This document shows, piece after piece, positions 1 through 10,862 of a stretch of 64,000 bases of DNA; position 1 is the stretch's first letter; each line of letters opens with the position of its first letter. This stretch comes from Hexactinellida sp. DTS-2022 (Eukaryota > Porifera > Hexactinellida). A model generated the notes under the pieces. It ran no database searches and had not been told where the DNA came from. It was given only the letters and a program-made list of their open reading frames with translations. Position numbers and translations under genes: made by a program. Where the stretch lies: NCBI GenBank assembly GCA_028753945.1, contig JAPNXP010000009.1, positions 3,410,001 to 3,474,000 on the forward strand, read 5' to 3'.

Positions 1-84
1 CTGCATTGGAGTATTACTCTTCCCGTCTGATGGTGAGAAGTGATTTGAGCTATCTACACATGTTAAAATATTAGAGTAGATCTA

Positions 85-728
85 TACAGTGGCCTTGCTG
101 ATGCTATTTATGCTGGCGATTCTAATCCTAGAGATTTGGGACGTAAAGTGATTTGCCTTCCACCTTCACCTCGACAAATGTTTGAGTTATACCAGGACAG
201 TATGTCTATAGTCAGGAAATATGGTAGCCAGACTTATTCATTACATTTACTTGCAATCCTAAATTGGAGGAGATATCCTCTGCTCTTATAGGAAACCAAA
301 GAGCGACCGATCGTCCTGATTTAATTGTTAGAGTGTTTAAGATTAAATTGAAAGAATTACTTAATGATTTCTGAAACAAACACGTATTAGGTAAATCGTT
401 GGCGCATGTTTATACAATAGAATTCCAAAAACGTGCCTCCCCCATCACACATTTTGTAATTTTATGTCAAAGCAATAAACCTCGAGAACCATCAGATTAT
501 GACAAAATTGTATGTGCGGAAATTTCCGACTCAATCCATAATCCCAGGCTTCACGATATTGTTATGCGTTGTATGATGTATAGTCCGTGTGGCTCTATAA
601 GGAGGAACGCTCCTTGCATGCGAGATCCAAAAGCTTTTGCTAAATGTACTACAACAGGCAACGATAGCAATCCTATATACCAACGTCGTGATAACAAACG
701 AACTGTACAAGTAAATCTATATTGTTAA
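85..728 (+). pseudogene. Helitron Rep N-terminal fragment
   Basis: From about 85 the plus strand reads GLADAIYAGDSNPRDLGRKV and then SMSIVRKYGSQ, the stretch that precedes the Rep endonuclease in Helitrons. After frameshifts, 399-728 reads VYTIEFQKR, then DKIVCAEI, a PCGS motif, APCMRDPKAFAK and YQRRDNKRTVQV. These match the region around the HUH motif of Helitron Rep, a metal-dependent nuclease that nicks one DNA strand. The two catalytic histidines (normally H-U-H just after the EFQKRG motif) are ruined here (SPITHF), so the nuclease would be dead. The frame closes at 728, where the tandem-repeat insertion begins, and homology resumes at about 1650. I am confident of the family and equally confident that the gene is broken. 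Confidence 0.8.
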
Positions 729-831
729 TTCTCGATTGTTGTGTATTTGTGTGTTTGTCCGGATTGTATTAAAGTGATGGGGGACTAGAAACCGCATATA
801 TAATTGAGATATAGACTAAATTCCAAATGTT

Positions 832-1545
832 ATAATAGGTAAACAAGTATGCTGAACACGAATTTTGCGTTTAAAAATTATAATCTGAATATTTGTTGTA
901 GTTGTTTACACAAATATGTAAACAGATTTATGAAAATTGAAAAATCGACCTAGAAGTTAGCTTTCAACGGATATTATAGGTAAACAAGTATGCTGAACAC
1001 GAATTTTGCGTTTAAAAATTATAATCTGAATATTTGTTGTAGTTTCTTTACACAAATAGGTAAACAGATTTATGAAAATTGAAAAATCGACCTAGAAGTT
1101 AGCTTTCAACGGGTATTATAGGTAAACAAGCATGCTGAACACGAATTTCGCGTTTATAAATTTATAATATTAATATTTGTTGTTGTTGTTTACACAAAAT
1201 AGGTAAATAAATTAATGAAAATTCAAAATCAACCTAGAAGTAAGCTTTCAACGGGAATTATAGGTAAACAAGTATGCTGATTCGAATTTCGCATTTATAA
1301 TATGAATATTTGTTGTTGTTGTTTACACAAATAGGTATACAAATTAATGAAATTCAAACTCAACCTAGAATTTAGCTTCAACGGGTATTATAGTTAAATA
1401 GTTATGCTGAACACGAATTTCGAATTTCTAAATTTATAATATTAATATTTGTTGTGTTGTTTACAGAAATAGGTAAACAATTAATGAAAATTCAAATTCA
1501 ATCCAGGAGTTTGCTTTTAACGGGTGATATAAGTATATAACTATG
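832..1545. repeat. ~140-bp tandem array inside the Helitron Rep
   Basis: The motif AGGTAAACAAGTATGCTGA recurs at 837, 978, 1120 and 1262, with decayed copies near 1392 and 1530, a period of about 130-142 bp. Each unit also has a TTTGCGTTTA block, a TGTTTACACAAATAGG block and CAACCTAGAA or CGACCTAGAA. The array lies exactly between two Rep fragments that would be adjacent in an intact Helitron protein. Units diverge towards the right. Confidence 0.9.
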
Positions 1546-1610
1546 ACAAATATTACTAACTATGTAATCAATTGTTTAGTGAGGAGTAAGGCCGCATAGC
1601 GGCCGTTAAC

Positions 1611-1817
1611 TTGAGGATGCGTAGCACCGATCTGTCGCAAAACGACCGAGACCGAAGGGCTCGTGGTATTGAATTAGACAATCGTTCGGTTGTTCCATAC
1701 AATCCTTATTTACTTCTGAAATATAATGCACATATTAATTTTGAGATTTGCAGTACAGTTAGTGCAGTTAAATATCTATACAAATACGTGTCAAGGGTCA
1801 TGATAGAGCCATTGTAG
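1611..1817 (+). pseudogene. Helitron Rep fragment with catalytic-tyrosine region
   Basis: The frame reads RGIELDNRSVVPYNPYLLLK, then NAHINFEIC and VKYLYKYV. This is the part of Helitron Rep that contains the tyrosines which attach covalently to nicked DNA. It continues the protein interrupted at 728. The reading frame is lost after the KYV motif, and 1818-1959 holds only degraded coding sequence. Confidence 0.8.
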
Positions 1818-1959
1818 AGTTCCATACTGCCGACTGTAGTGAAAGTAGTAAGACTAAGAACGTAGATTAAATTGCAAACCATCTAGAAGCTCGATATGTT
1901 TCTGAACTGAAGCTTGCTATCGACTCTTTGCATTTGATCTCCACGCAAATTTTCCACAT

Positions 1960-2604
1960 GTGATGAGACTAGCTTTGCATCTAGAAAATCAGCAGCCTGT
2001 AGTATTTGCTGAAAGTGCTTCTATAGAAGATGTCCTCAGTAGGAAGAGACACACTACTCTTACTGGGTGGTTTGTTGCTATTCAAAAATTTGCGAGTGCA
2101 AGGGATCTTACTTATACAAATTTTCCCGATCAATTTGTGTGGGATAAGACAGATCGTGAATGGAAGGAGTGGGTTAAAGGGCATGGCACCGTGATAGGCC
2201 GTGTCTATTCAGCTCATCCAGGTGACGGTGACCGTTATTTCTTAAGAATGCTTCTTAATCATGTCACGGGCTGTACAAGTTTTCAGGAAATCCGCACTCT
2301 CTCTGATGGCATCGTGTATGATACCTTTAAGGAAGCAGCCCGTAGGCGAGGCCTTTTGGAGGATGATCAGGAATCTGATGACTGCTTGACAGCAGTTGCC
2401 ATAAGTGAAGTACTAGCACAGCTATGCCAGCTGTTTGTGACTATTATTTTGTTCAACGAGCCATCTGAACCACTAGCTTTGTGGAATAAGCATAAAGTCT
2501 CCCTGTCTGAGGACTATTTATTTAAAGCTAGAGTATTAGCTCCCAATCTCGAATTGAACGAGTACTTGACTAACAAGGCATTAAGAGGTATTCATATCGA
2601 CTAG
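1960..2604 (+). pseudogene. Helitron linker region between Rep and helicase
   Basis: A 214-codon open frame contains VIGRVYSAHPGDGDRYFLRM, LLNHVTGCTSFQEIRTL, DTFKEAARRRGLLEDDQE and LFNEPSEPLALW. This is the most conserved stretch of animal Helitron proteins lying between Rep and helicase. Its length is about what is expected, and it is the longest undamaged piece of this copy. An antisense open frame across the same DNA has no recognisable content. The downstream stop at 2604 and the next frame at 2701 show that the protein is interrupted rather than spliced. Confidence 0.85.
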
Positions 2605-2700
2605 AACAACAGGGTAAATCACTATCAGATTTTCCTGGAATGCCACTTCCGTACTCTTGGCAAGAGACCCTATGACCAATGTAGCATCATTCGATATGAA

Positions 2701-4285
2701 ATGGATTATAATGTCACTGAACAATTAACTGTTGCTGAGGAAAATATCCGGGGGCTTAACCCTGATCAAACTGACGTGTTTGAATGCATAATGGAGGCTA
2801 TCAATGATTCAATGATTGCCCAGAGAGCATTATTATTGATGGACCCGGAGGTACTGGCAAAAACTTTCTGTACAACACGATATTAGCTAAAGTCCGATCA
2901 CAGGATCGGATCGCACTAGCGATGGCTTCTTCTGGAAATCTGGGATAGCAGCTCTTCTGCTGCAAGGCGGGAGGAATTCATTCTAGGCTAAAGATTCCAA
3001 TTCCTGTGAATGAGTTATCCGTGTGTAGCATTTCTAACTAAACAGAGTGCCCTAGCTAAACTAATACAATCTGCCAAGTTATTAGTATGGAATGAAGGCA
3101 TACTGCTGAGTGTATAGATCGGGATTTGAGAGACCTTTGTTCGTGTGACCGACCTTTTGGTGGAAAGGTTATCGTATTTGGAGGTGACTTTCGTAAAATT
3201 CTACCAGTAATTAGGCACGGAACTAGATCAGAAGTTGTATCTGCCTGTCTAAATATGTCACCACTTTGGCGTTGTGTTAAAGTGATGAAGTTAGCGATCA
3301 ACATGCGTCTTCATCGATTCTTCTCAGGATTTTGTTGAAGTGACCGAATTCTCAGACTTTTTGCTAAGAGTAGGTGATGGCACTTAACCTCAAAACGAAG
3401 ATAATATGGTTCATATAAATGAGAAATTTACAGTACGTGGTGAAACTTTCGCAGACTTGGCCACAACTATCTACTCTGATATTACGGAAAATTTTCAAAA
3501 TCGTGATTATATCAATTCCCGCATAATTATGTGTCCTAACTCCTAAAACGACACAACAGATCAAATCAATGAGTTTGTGATGAATACAATACCCGGTGAG
3601 CTAAAGTATTATTGAGTGCGGATTCTGTAGATTCTAATCAGGCTGCCATGTATCCAATTGAGTTTTTAAATTCCATTATGCTTGCTAGCTTACCTCCGCA
3701 TCGCCTCTACCTTAAGAAATACGCCTCAGTAATACTTTTGCGTAGTATAGATCCCACTCAAGGGATGTGTAATGGCTCTCGCTTAACAATTATTGAAATG
3801 TCAAGCAATGTTATTGATGCTGAAATTGCAACTGGCACATATCGTGGTAAACGAGTGTTCACTCCTCGCATAGTGATGATACCTTCTGAGACAGACTTCC
3901 CGTTTGTTCTCAGGCGAAAACAATTCCCAATTCGTCCTGCATTTTGTATTACTATTAACAAAGGATCAGGGGTCAGGGCCAGAGTCTTAATTCAGTTTGT
4001 ATATTTTTACCTACTCCGGAGGCTATATTTAGTCATGGACAATTATATGTTGCTCTTAGCAGAGTCCAGAATTCTCGCGGCTTGAAAGTATTGGTATGTG
4101 GAGGAACTTACTCTGCTTCTGGTGGAGTTTCGGTACAGAATGTAGTTTATAAGGATGTATTTCAAAATCACCTGGGAAACATTTCTCCCTCCAACCAAAA
4201 CTCTGGATATTGTTCCCAAATGGATTTGGCATTCGAGAATGCATTTTCTGATTCTGAGCCAGACTCGGTTCCAGGTCATACTTAA
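2701..4285 (+). pseudogene. Helitron PIF1-type helicase, frameshifted
   Basis: The frame opens with GLNPDQTDVFECIM. A shift is then needed to read the Walker A motif DGPGGTGKNFLYN (2839-2877). Further on are DRPFGGKVIVFGGDFRKILP (motif III-like, 3144-3205), SPLWRCVKVMKL, the block YPIEFLNSIMLASLPPHRL (3651-3707), CNGSRL, FPIRPAFCITINK and, after another shift, TPEAIFSHGQLYVALSRVQN (4015-4070). All are in the order expected of the superfamily 1B helicase that unwinds the Helitron donor strand. At least four frameshifts or stops were counted. The last part (4082-4285) runs to a serine-rich tail before the OTU module. Confidence 0.85.
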
Positions 4286-4440
4286 AAAGAGGGAAGTTGC
4301 CTATATCGCAAGTTCGACAAACTGAATTGATAGAATCTCTAACAGGTTCTGTTAACCAATTTTCCCTACTCATGCGTAACCATATAGCAATGCATCTTGA
4401 TATGTAAATACAACCAATATTATCTATCCGAAATAATGGA

Positions 4441-4983
4441 ATGGTTATTGTTGATAGCACTTTAAAAGATTACTACGCATCGCTTGAAGCAAGGCTATCA
4501 CATTTGTTTGGTCACAATTTTGAATTATGCCCGGTAACTGGAGATGATAATTGTCTTTACCGATCCTTAGCGGCAATTATTTTTGGTTCAGAGACAATAT
4601 ATGAACATTTAAAATTAAAATTACAATTGATTCGTCAATTTCGAAACAGCCCTCTACACTGTTATAATGTAATGAAAATGTTACATTATAGCTGTGAAGA
4701 GGATTTGAACAATCATTTAGACGTCATAAGCAACCCAAATGAATGAGGTACTGATGTAGTATTAGCTATATTGGGTTCTCTAGCAGAGATAGATGTATTA
4801 GTTATCAATGCTACTCACACTAATCCTAATATGTGGAGAGTAGACACTATCTATGCTCATGACACATTGTCATCTACAACACAGAGTAATCCTGTGTTCA
4901 GCGGCCAGAAACTTGGTGTAGCGCTGCACCGACTACACAATGTCGAAGAACTCTATCACTTAGATCCATTTTATTATAAGTAG
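4441..4983 (+). pseudogene. OTU-type cysteine protease module, Helitron-associated
   Basis: The frame reads FELCPVTGDDNCLYRSLAAI, matching the OTU signature in which Asp and Cys (D-x-N-C) form the active site. About 150 codons later it has ELYHLDPFYYK, the region of the catalytic His. A single in-frame TGA at 4744-4746 separates the halves; the same frame continues from 4747 (GTDVVLAILGSL), and related modules usually have Trp there, so a Trp-to-stop change is likely. OTU domains cleave ubiquitin chains in their cellular relatives and are a known accessory of animal Helitrons; the role here is inferred. It lies ~160 bp after the helicase tail. Confidence 0.75.
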
Positions 4984-5049
4984 CTCCTAGGAATATATGT
5001 CGGCTACACTTTAAGAACTCTCTCGGAGTATTGCTTCGGCATGCTACTC

Positions 5050-5215
5050 CAAGATCTTTTAGCTAATTCTTTATAGATAGATATTTCAGTCAATGCATCG
5101 TCATGAATATGGACTTCAGCCAACATTGGACAGAAGTTGGGAATAGTCTAACAAAGACTAATTATTTCAGGTAGTGAACATTTTGATCCTATTTACCTAA
5201 TAGTTCAACATTGTG
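5050..5215 (+). pseudogene. Second, partial OTU C-terminus
   Basis: Shortly after the first OTU module, frames read IDISVNAS, then ANIGQKLGIV and finally SEHFDPIYLI, which mirrors the end of an OTU domain including the catalytic His. It carries two stops. It could be a duplicated OTU tail or the end of a second nested Helitron. 5216-5640 shows no gene or repeat that I can recognise. Confidence 0.5.
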
Positions 5216-5649
5216 TATACGTATTTAGAGGAGAGCTTGACAGTTTCCCTCTATGATATTATTATTTTATACTTTGTCTGTGATTTACACCACTTACTAA
5301 TGATAGCTCTTACGAGAGTGAATGAATGCTTTCGGGTATTGTCTCTGTTACGTGTAATTCCTGAGTAATTGCATTCTAAAAGATTCTATTTTGAGCTTCT
5401 ACTTCTTTCCATGATGTATGTATAAATCTATACGTGTATATCCATTTCATTATTTTTATACACTAACCTGTTTATTTGTTTCTATATTTTATTTTGAGAA
5501 AACTCACACCTCACAAAGCGAAAAACACCCCATTATACCCACCTCTACCGCTGAATATCTCCAAATCAACAGAAATATACGTAGCAGCAGCAAACAAGAT
5601 CACTATAAGAAAGAGGTAACATAGGAATGTAATGTTGTTTCTATTTCGT

Positions 5650-5832
5650 TAACCTGCCCAATAAAATAATACTCTGTTAATTTGGCGTTTTGAAACATTA
5701 TTTCATTGGCTACCGAAGTAGTCATAAGCAAATTTAAATTGTCCAATCAAATAATACACCAGTATATTTATCCCATTGGCCCATTATTTCATCGGCTCCG
5801 GTAATAGTCATAAGCAAAAAATTCTATAAATA
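5650..5832 (+). promoter_or_regulatory. CCAAT-rich, TATA-containing promoter-like block
   Basis: CCAAT or ATTGG elements occur near 5654, 5705, 5740 and 5776, followed by TATAAATA at 5825-5832. A ~45-bp segment (ATTTCATTGGCTACC... TAGTCATAAGCAAA) is present twice, near 5700 and 5785. An ATG follows the TATA box by 25 bp at 5857. The arrangement resembles a compact RNA polymerase II core promoter; function is inferred. Confidence 0.4.
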
Positions 5833-5856
5833 GTTAAAGCAAGTTTTAAACCAATA

Positions 5857-6101
5857 ATGCAAAATACTATCGTTAGAATTGAAAATTTAAACATTGGTAA
5901 TGCCAAATCAGATCCCACACAATCCTCTTCAGATCCCAAACAATCCTCTCAAGATTCTAAACAATCCTCTCCAGATCCCAAACAATCTCAATAGCATTTA
6001 GAAAGCTCAGAGGCCTAAAAAATCCAGAGAGAAAAAGAAGAGGAAATGCGGAAATTGCTCTGCAATTTAAAAAGTTAAAATTATTGGAAAATATTATTGA
6101 A
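5857..6101 (+). pseudogene. Short exon-like ORF with a DPKQSS repeat
   Basis: An ATG at 5857 opens 45 codons that include four imperfect repeats of the type SDPKQSS before TAG at 5992-5994. In another frame the sequence continues as RKLRGLKNPERKRRGNAEIA, a basic helix-like stretch, and ends at a strong splice-donor sequence, GAA|GTAAGT, with the GT at 6102. One frameshift would join the two parts. The protein is not recognised. Its position between Helitron relics and the basic leader suggest the first exon of another transposon protein, but this is inference. Confidence 0.35.
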
Positions 6102-6507
6102 GTAAGTTCCCTTTTAATCAATTCTATATTGAATAATACAAATATCGTGCTTAATACTAATCACATTAGAATCCAGAGGCACTGAATCTGTTGAAAAATA
6201 ACAAATTAACTATCAAATTAACTATCAACTTATAATTTGGTGAGTTTTCCATTCTTTAATTATATCTACATATTTTGAATCAATTTATTTTAATCTACCT
6301 CTTCTAGATTCTCACAATCAATTTACTTATAACCATCCATATCAAGCCAGTATTTATTCTATATTCTTAAATCACAATGATATGTTTGATTATTTTGTTC
6401 GAAGTGGGACGAGCCACTATGCCTCTAGATAAATATTGTAAGTGCTACCTATAAATACTGTATTAAAATACAACCAGCATATACTTTGAAAGGAATATGT
6501 TTGCTAT

Positions 6508-6573
6508 ACAAGCGAGGGCCGCAGGCCCGAGTGCAAGTTGTAAGGACGCGCGTAGCACGGACGAGCAGCTTGT
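6508..6573. repeat. ~66-bp GC-rich dispersed motif, copy 1
   Basis: AAGCGAGGGCCGCAGGCCCG, followed by GAGTGCAAGTTGT, GACGCGCGTAGCACGG and GAGCAGCTTGT, stands out in AT-rich surroundings. A second copy is at 31749-31815 in the same orientation. It contains the stem GGGCCGCAGGCCC. Role unknown; perhaps a subterminal block of a transposon. Confidence 0.7.
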
Positions 6574-6628
6574 ATTAATTAAATTGTAATCTAATTAATA
6601 GTTTAGAGAATGCAGTATCTAAACCACA

Positions 6629-7240
6629 ATGTTATGGGAATCATTTCACGACGCTGTTCCGCTCCGTAATCCATACGAAACACCGATGGACCCAAGGATC
6701 AATGTGAGAGCAGAAAATTGGCAGCGTAGTAAAGTGATATGTTGGGGATACAATTTGAATCAGTTTGTAGACAACCATATAATAGCGTTGGGAAGTTACT
6801 TAGCGTTTTGAACCTGGGAAACGGCACATATCGAAGGAGATGGTAATTGTATATTTCGATGCATATCTAAATTAATTACTGGGAGTGAAAACAGCCACCT
6901 ACAGCTTCGTTCTATCATCTCTCGCTTTATTGCCAGTGAAGTAACAAGGAAACTATTTTCAAAACCAAACAAATGACACCGTGTAAATACCTTACCACAC
7001 AAGTACTTATGAATCGTGAATACTTAGGGAACAGATGTGGAAATTTGTGCTGCTTCTGCTATTCTTGATGCCGATGTCTACGTTGCCAATAACTTCTACA
7101 CAACGAAAGAGTAAGTAATTCGCGAGGTGCGTTGGAGTTTGCACAGGGCCACAGATAACCCTACAGCCATCCTTTATATGTATCCAAAACTACTTCTACC
7201 ACTATCAACCGGTCGTATCAATGCTGAACACGATTTACAA
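6629..7240 (+). pseudogene. Degenerate OTU protease module
   Basis: Joined fragments read ALGSYLAF, a stop, then AHIEGDGNCIFRCISKLITG with the intact D-G-N-C active-site signature near 6850. Next come GTDVEICAASAILDADVYVA (7023-7082) and, after a shift, YFYHYQPVVSM with the expected catalytic His near 7190-7220. At least three frame changes are needed. It is clearly a member of the OTU family found on Helitrons, and its sequence differs enough from the 4441 copy to come from another family. Confidence 0.7.
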
Positions 7241-7500
7241 GACTTATGAAACTATTTCAGATGATGTCCAAACGATTGAATAACAGCTCACAACACTCTT
7301 TCGAAAGCAATCAAAGGCAAGGTACATCGAACTTTGTGGGGACCTCTGCTCGAGGTTATTCAGACAACGCAATCCCAATCATGGCTAGAACAGATAATGG
7401 AAACCTGACCTTCAACGGCATATCCCCAGTGGCAAAGACGAGCTGTTATCTACGATCTATGATGCAAAAAACTGACGGCTAGTATGTAGGTAAATTATCT

Positions 7501-7710
7501 GTGGAATCAAGTGAGTTAACATTTTTAACTATCTACTCATTGGTATGGGATGAGGCTCCAATGTCACATAAGCATGTCGCTGAGTACATGCAGCGGCGTA
7601 GGAACATTATTGTGCTTGGGGGGACGAAAAATCATCAACAATATTACTACCGTCTCTTTTTGCTAAATATTCTTCGAAATTTTAATTTTCTTAAGGCTAA
7701 CAAGAAATAG
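7501..7710 (+). pseudogene. Helitron helicase Walker B fragment
   Basis: The frame contains SLVWDEAPMSHKHVAEYMQR followed by NIIVLGGT. WDEAPM-SHK is the Walker B region of Helitron helicases, and VLGG begins the next helicase motif. Flanking homology is lost within ~100 bp each side. 7240-7500 has open but unrecognised frames. The fragment shows that the 6.6-7.7 kb region is a separate Helitron remnant rather than an isolated OTU gene. Confidence 0.7.
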
Positions 7711-8340
7711 GATTGAAGATATGCTTTTTGCATTAATTTAATCCAACACACAAAAGACAAATGTAAATTGGAAATGACCAAAAAAATGAAATCTTCTTTT
7801 ATTTGCCATCATAAATTGTTTGGCAATTCCAAAGCAAACAATATATCCAAATGTATATTATGGGATCAACAATTTTTGTATATTTAACGATTAACAAGTC
7901 AATTGTTTCATTGACAAGACTATTAAGTCAACTTTAAACATCATTAACGGACTAATTAACTTCCGTTACATTGTTTAAAGCCCTTCTATATTTTGCAAGG
8001 CTCGTCAATGCTGAAGTGAAGATAAAAGCCATCGAGTTTAAAATTGTTTCTTATACTAGTGTACAGCAGTGCTCGATGTATTAGGTGGTTTGGTGGCGTA
8101 GCCACCAGAAACTTTCAAAAGCCACCAAATTTAGCCTTTGTTGGATTATGTGACTTTTATGTATATTATACTTTTCGTTGCATTATTTGGTATTAATATT
8201 AGTGTTGTTTCAAGGCATCAGAAGTTTGTTAAGGATAAATGATTTGTCAAAACGACTGTTGTTTATTCTTTAGCCCCCGTTAAAAGTGAGGTGGTAGCTT
8301 AATTAGACGCCATCAAAATTTTAGTTTGTCGTGCACTGGT
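7711..8340. other. AT-rich spacer without recognised features
   Basis: No coding signature, tandem repeat or inverted repeat pair was found here. Short homopolymer runs only. Confidence 0.5.
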
Positions 8341-8343
8341 ATA

Positions 8344-8522
8344 CAATCGACTCCGATTAATAGAGCCACCGGTTAATAGATTTAAATGCTTAATGGGATA
8401 AAAATTTCACAGAATTGATAGGACGGAATTACAGTTTAACTTTATTTCGTTTAAATGATCTATCCGCTTATTCGGGTCAAATAACCTGATTCCGACGTGA
8501 CTCTATTAAGCGGAGTTGACTA
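8344..8522. mobile_element. TA-flanked MITE (pogo/Tc1-like ends)
   Basis: The left end CAATCGACTCCGATTAATAG and the right end (reverse complement TAGTCAACTCCGCTTAATAG) are inverted, each next to TA. At ~180 bp with no ORF it is a non-autonomous element of the Tc1/mariner-pogo type. A related single terminus, GAGTTGACTGTATAG, occurs again near 8714. Confidence 0.6.
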
Positions 8523-8734
8523 TATATCAAAGTAGTGCTAGCAGAAATTTTAGCTTAAAAAGACTAATTAAAGGGTCACTTTATAGTTTTAGCATTTTTG
8601 CAATTTTTAGAGCTAAAAAGCTGATTTTGTTGTTGTTCGTATAATTTAAATTAACGTTAACGATTTATCGTTAACTTCGTTATAAGCACTTCGTTATATA
8701 CGACTTGGTTAGGAGTTGACTGTATAGTAAATTA

Positions 8735-8817
8735 ATTGGGGGGGCCGGCCCCCAATGTTGGATGTTGGGGCGGAGGAGGGGGCATGCCCCCGCCCACCCC
8801 CCTTTCCTACGGCCCTG
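8735..8817. repeat. G/C-run palindromic end of a hAT-like repeat
   Basis: A run of Gs, GGCCGGCCCCC, and then GGGGGCATGCCCCC lead to a right end that reads CAGGGCCGTAGGAAAGGGGG on the minus strand, a common hAT-type terminus. The opposite end was not found. Confidence 0.4.
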
Positions 8818-8894
8818 AGTACATGGATCGCATATTGAAAGAGCTGTGCTCTCCATACCAATCAAATCCTACAAGTTTTTAAACAGGCAACTAG

Positions 8895-9388
8895 AGGTGA
8901 ATTTGTGTCGGCCTGATGAATAGATCACCTCTTTGGCGTCATGTTAAGGTAATGCAATTGACTATTAACATGCACCCGGTGATATTATGTTCGCAGGAAT
9001 CTCTTGAGATCAATTAATTTTTCTGACTTTCTATTGAGGGTAGGAACAGGCACTAAACCCGAGGATGAGTTTCAAATGATTCACATAGAGAAGAGATTTG
9101 TATTTCCGGAGATCATGTTTCTAGCTTGGTTATAATTTGAAGCGAAGTGTATTCCCAGTCCTTCCTGCTTTCTGCATGACTATAAACAAGGTCCAGGGTC
9201 AGAGTATAGATACTGTCGGCATATTCTTACCCTGTCCTGAAGCCATATTCAGCCATGGTCAACTTTATATGGCTCTGAGCCGAGTTCAGAATCCTAGAGG
9301 TATTAAGATCATGGTCTGTGGAGGAAAGGTATCTGTCGGCAGTGGAGTGTTGGTTAAAAATTCTAACTCGGATAGAAAACCTTTGTAA
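8895..9388 (+). pseudogene. Helitron helicase C-terminal relic
   Basis: Degraded frames give SPLWRHVKVMQLTINM, FSDFLLRVGTGTKPEDEFQM and then, from 9137, a clean stretch: LPAFCMTINKVQGQSIDTVG, CPEAIFSHGQLYMALSRVQN, IKIMVCGG. These are the last motifs of the Helitron helicase (TINK-QGQ and ALSR). An internal deletion near 9120 removed the middle motifs. It is followed ~550 bp downstream by an OTU module, repeating the order seen at 3.6-5.0 kb and indicating a second Helitron copy of the same architecture. Confidence 0.8.
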
Positions 9389-9711
9389 TCCTGTCCGGAT
9401 CTGATTACTTCATTTTCGCAGGATTCGCCGATCTATTCCTCTCACGGAATACCTGTCTTCTCGTCTCTTAGGCGAGGCTTGATGGGTGATCATAATGAGA
9501 AAGACAGAGAGTAAAGTGTCTAAGATATAGGAGTTCAGTCATAGTGATGTTATCGTATTCTTTCAATCGATGACATTTCTAATGGTTCAACTGTTATTCT
9601 CATATGTGAGGTTTTTAGGTTTCCTAGAGAAGTATTAGACGATTCGGGTAACTCTTCGGTAAAATTCGACTCAATTTAGCCCAATCAATTGGGGTAGATA
9701 CCGGGGAGATA

Positions 9712-9897
9712 CAGTCGAAACCGGTTTATTCTAACCAATTCTTTGCATGTAAATAAACTAAGGATAAAATCGATATTTAGAATAAACCGATTAAAAATAA
9801 AAAAAATTTGAATTCTTACACATTTTGATTAAATAGTTAGTTAGAAAAACTGATTAGTTAGAAAAAACCGGTGTTAGAACAAAACCGGTTTCTACTG
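9712..9897. mobile_element. TA-flanked MITE with CAGT(C/A)GAAACCGGTTT ends
   Basis: The left end CAGTCGAAACCGGTTTATTC at 9712 and the inverted right end CAGTAGAAACCGGTTTTGTT ending at 9897 form a TIR of ~25 bp. TA flanks both sides (9710-9711 and 9898-9899). Size and ends suit a pogo/Tigger-like non-autonomous element. Confidence 0.75.
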
Positions 9898-9929
9898 TAT
9901 TACCGCATCGTGAAGATCTCTCAATACGT

Positions 9930-10390
9930 GGAACATCCTTGCGTTATTATACATCATTAACCACAAAACTGTTTGATAAATTTGGAAATAAATTCAATTT
10001 ATGTCCAGTTTATGGTGATTATAACTGTTTATACCGAGCTCTATCTAATATAATTTTAAAACGAGAGGTCGCTTCAGAAGTTAATCTACATCATTATTTT
10101 AATGTTATGGGTAGATCAGGCATATACAGCCAACAGGACCTCCATTGTTCTTATGATCGAATCATATCTCCAAATCAGTCGGTACTATGTTACTAACACT
10201 GAGTTGAATATGATTGGGCTTTAGCTGGGATACACGTGGTGTCAATTGACGCAACTAATGTTGACCCAAACAATTGGAGTATCCATCCTGTTTATATTCA
10301 TGAACATTTGGTGGTTCAGTTAGAATGTAGTGCAATCTATGATAGTCAAAAATTTGAGAAATTTACCACAGGATTGACAATAAAGTTGGC
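9930..10390 (+). pseudogene. OTU protease module after the second helicase relic
   Basis: The frame reads KFNLCPVYGDYNCLYRALSN, an OTU active-site block with Asp and Cys kept. A frame break at 10196 follows; the downstream frame gives WALAGIHVVSIDATNVDPNN, the β-strand region seen in the other copies, then KFEKFTTGLTIKL. No convincing catalytic His survives. It pairs with the helicase piece at 8895-9388. Confidence 0.65.
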
Positions 10391-10862
10391 ATGAAGCACT
10401 TTAATCCATTTAACCAGTTACTCGATAGATCTAGTAAATATACATTCACAAACCAAAAGTATTTGTACCTATCAATAATTTGTGCAACAATTGGCACATG
10501 GCGGAAATATGATGCAAACTTCGTTTGTGTCATCAAACTAGTCAGAAATAAAGTAATTTCAAGTTTGTTTACTAGTTTGTTATACTAAATATTTGGGGCC
10601 ATCTTAGTCGACATTCCCAAAGTAGCCTGCCTATTTCACTACAAATTTGAGAGTGACTGCAAGCTGACAACTAATTATAGGAATGTTTAGAAAATTCACA
10701 GCAAGACTAATTCTGACATGTACAATTCAGTCTTTCATAAATCGAAAGACTCTATATGGTAAGCAGAAAATAATATTTGATAAGCTCATTATCTAGTTAA
10801 TTTGGTTAATACCTCAAAAAAACATAAAATACAAATATTAATTTTAAAAAAATAACCCTGAT
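10391..10862. other. Spacer before the P element
   Basis: Only short unrecognised open frames occur here. It ends with CCCTGAT (10856-10862), the left target-site duplication of the P element. Confidence 0.5.

Larger units (their letters stand above)
1..5215 (+). mobile_element. Degenerate Helitron relic (Rep-helicase-OTU)
   Basis: Successive fragments on the plus strand follow the order of a Helitron protein: Rep nuclease, the conserved region before the helicase, PIF1-type helicase, then an OTU cysteine protease. The fragments are separated by stops, frameshifts and one ~0.9-kb insertion (729-1610). The left end lies outside the window. No hairpin-CTRR terminus was recognised, so the right boundary is set only by the last OTU-like piece. 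Helitrons move by rolling-circle transposition; this copy cannot encode an intact protein. Confidence 0.85.

Noticed and set aside
832-1545. Possible CRISPR or centromeric satellite
   Set aside because: A period of ~140 bp without spacers, only about five units, and inside a Helitron gene.
8680-8865. Minus-strand ORF with GRRKGGWAGACP
   Set aside because: It is a translation of the G/C-run end of a common non-coding repeat.
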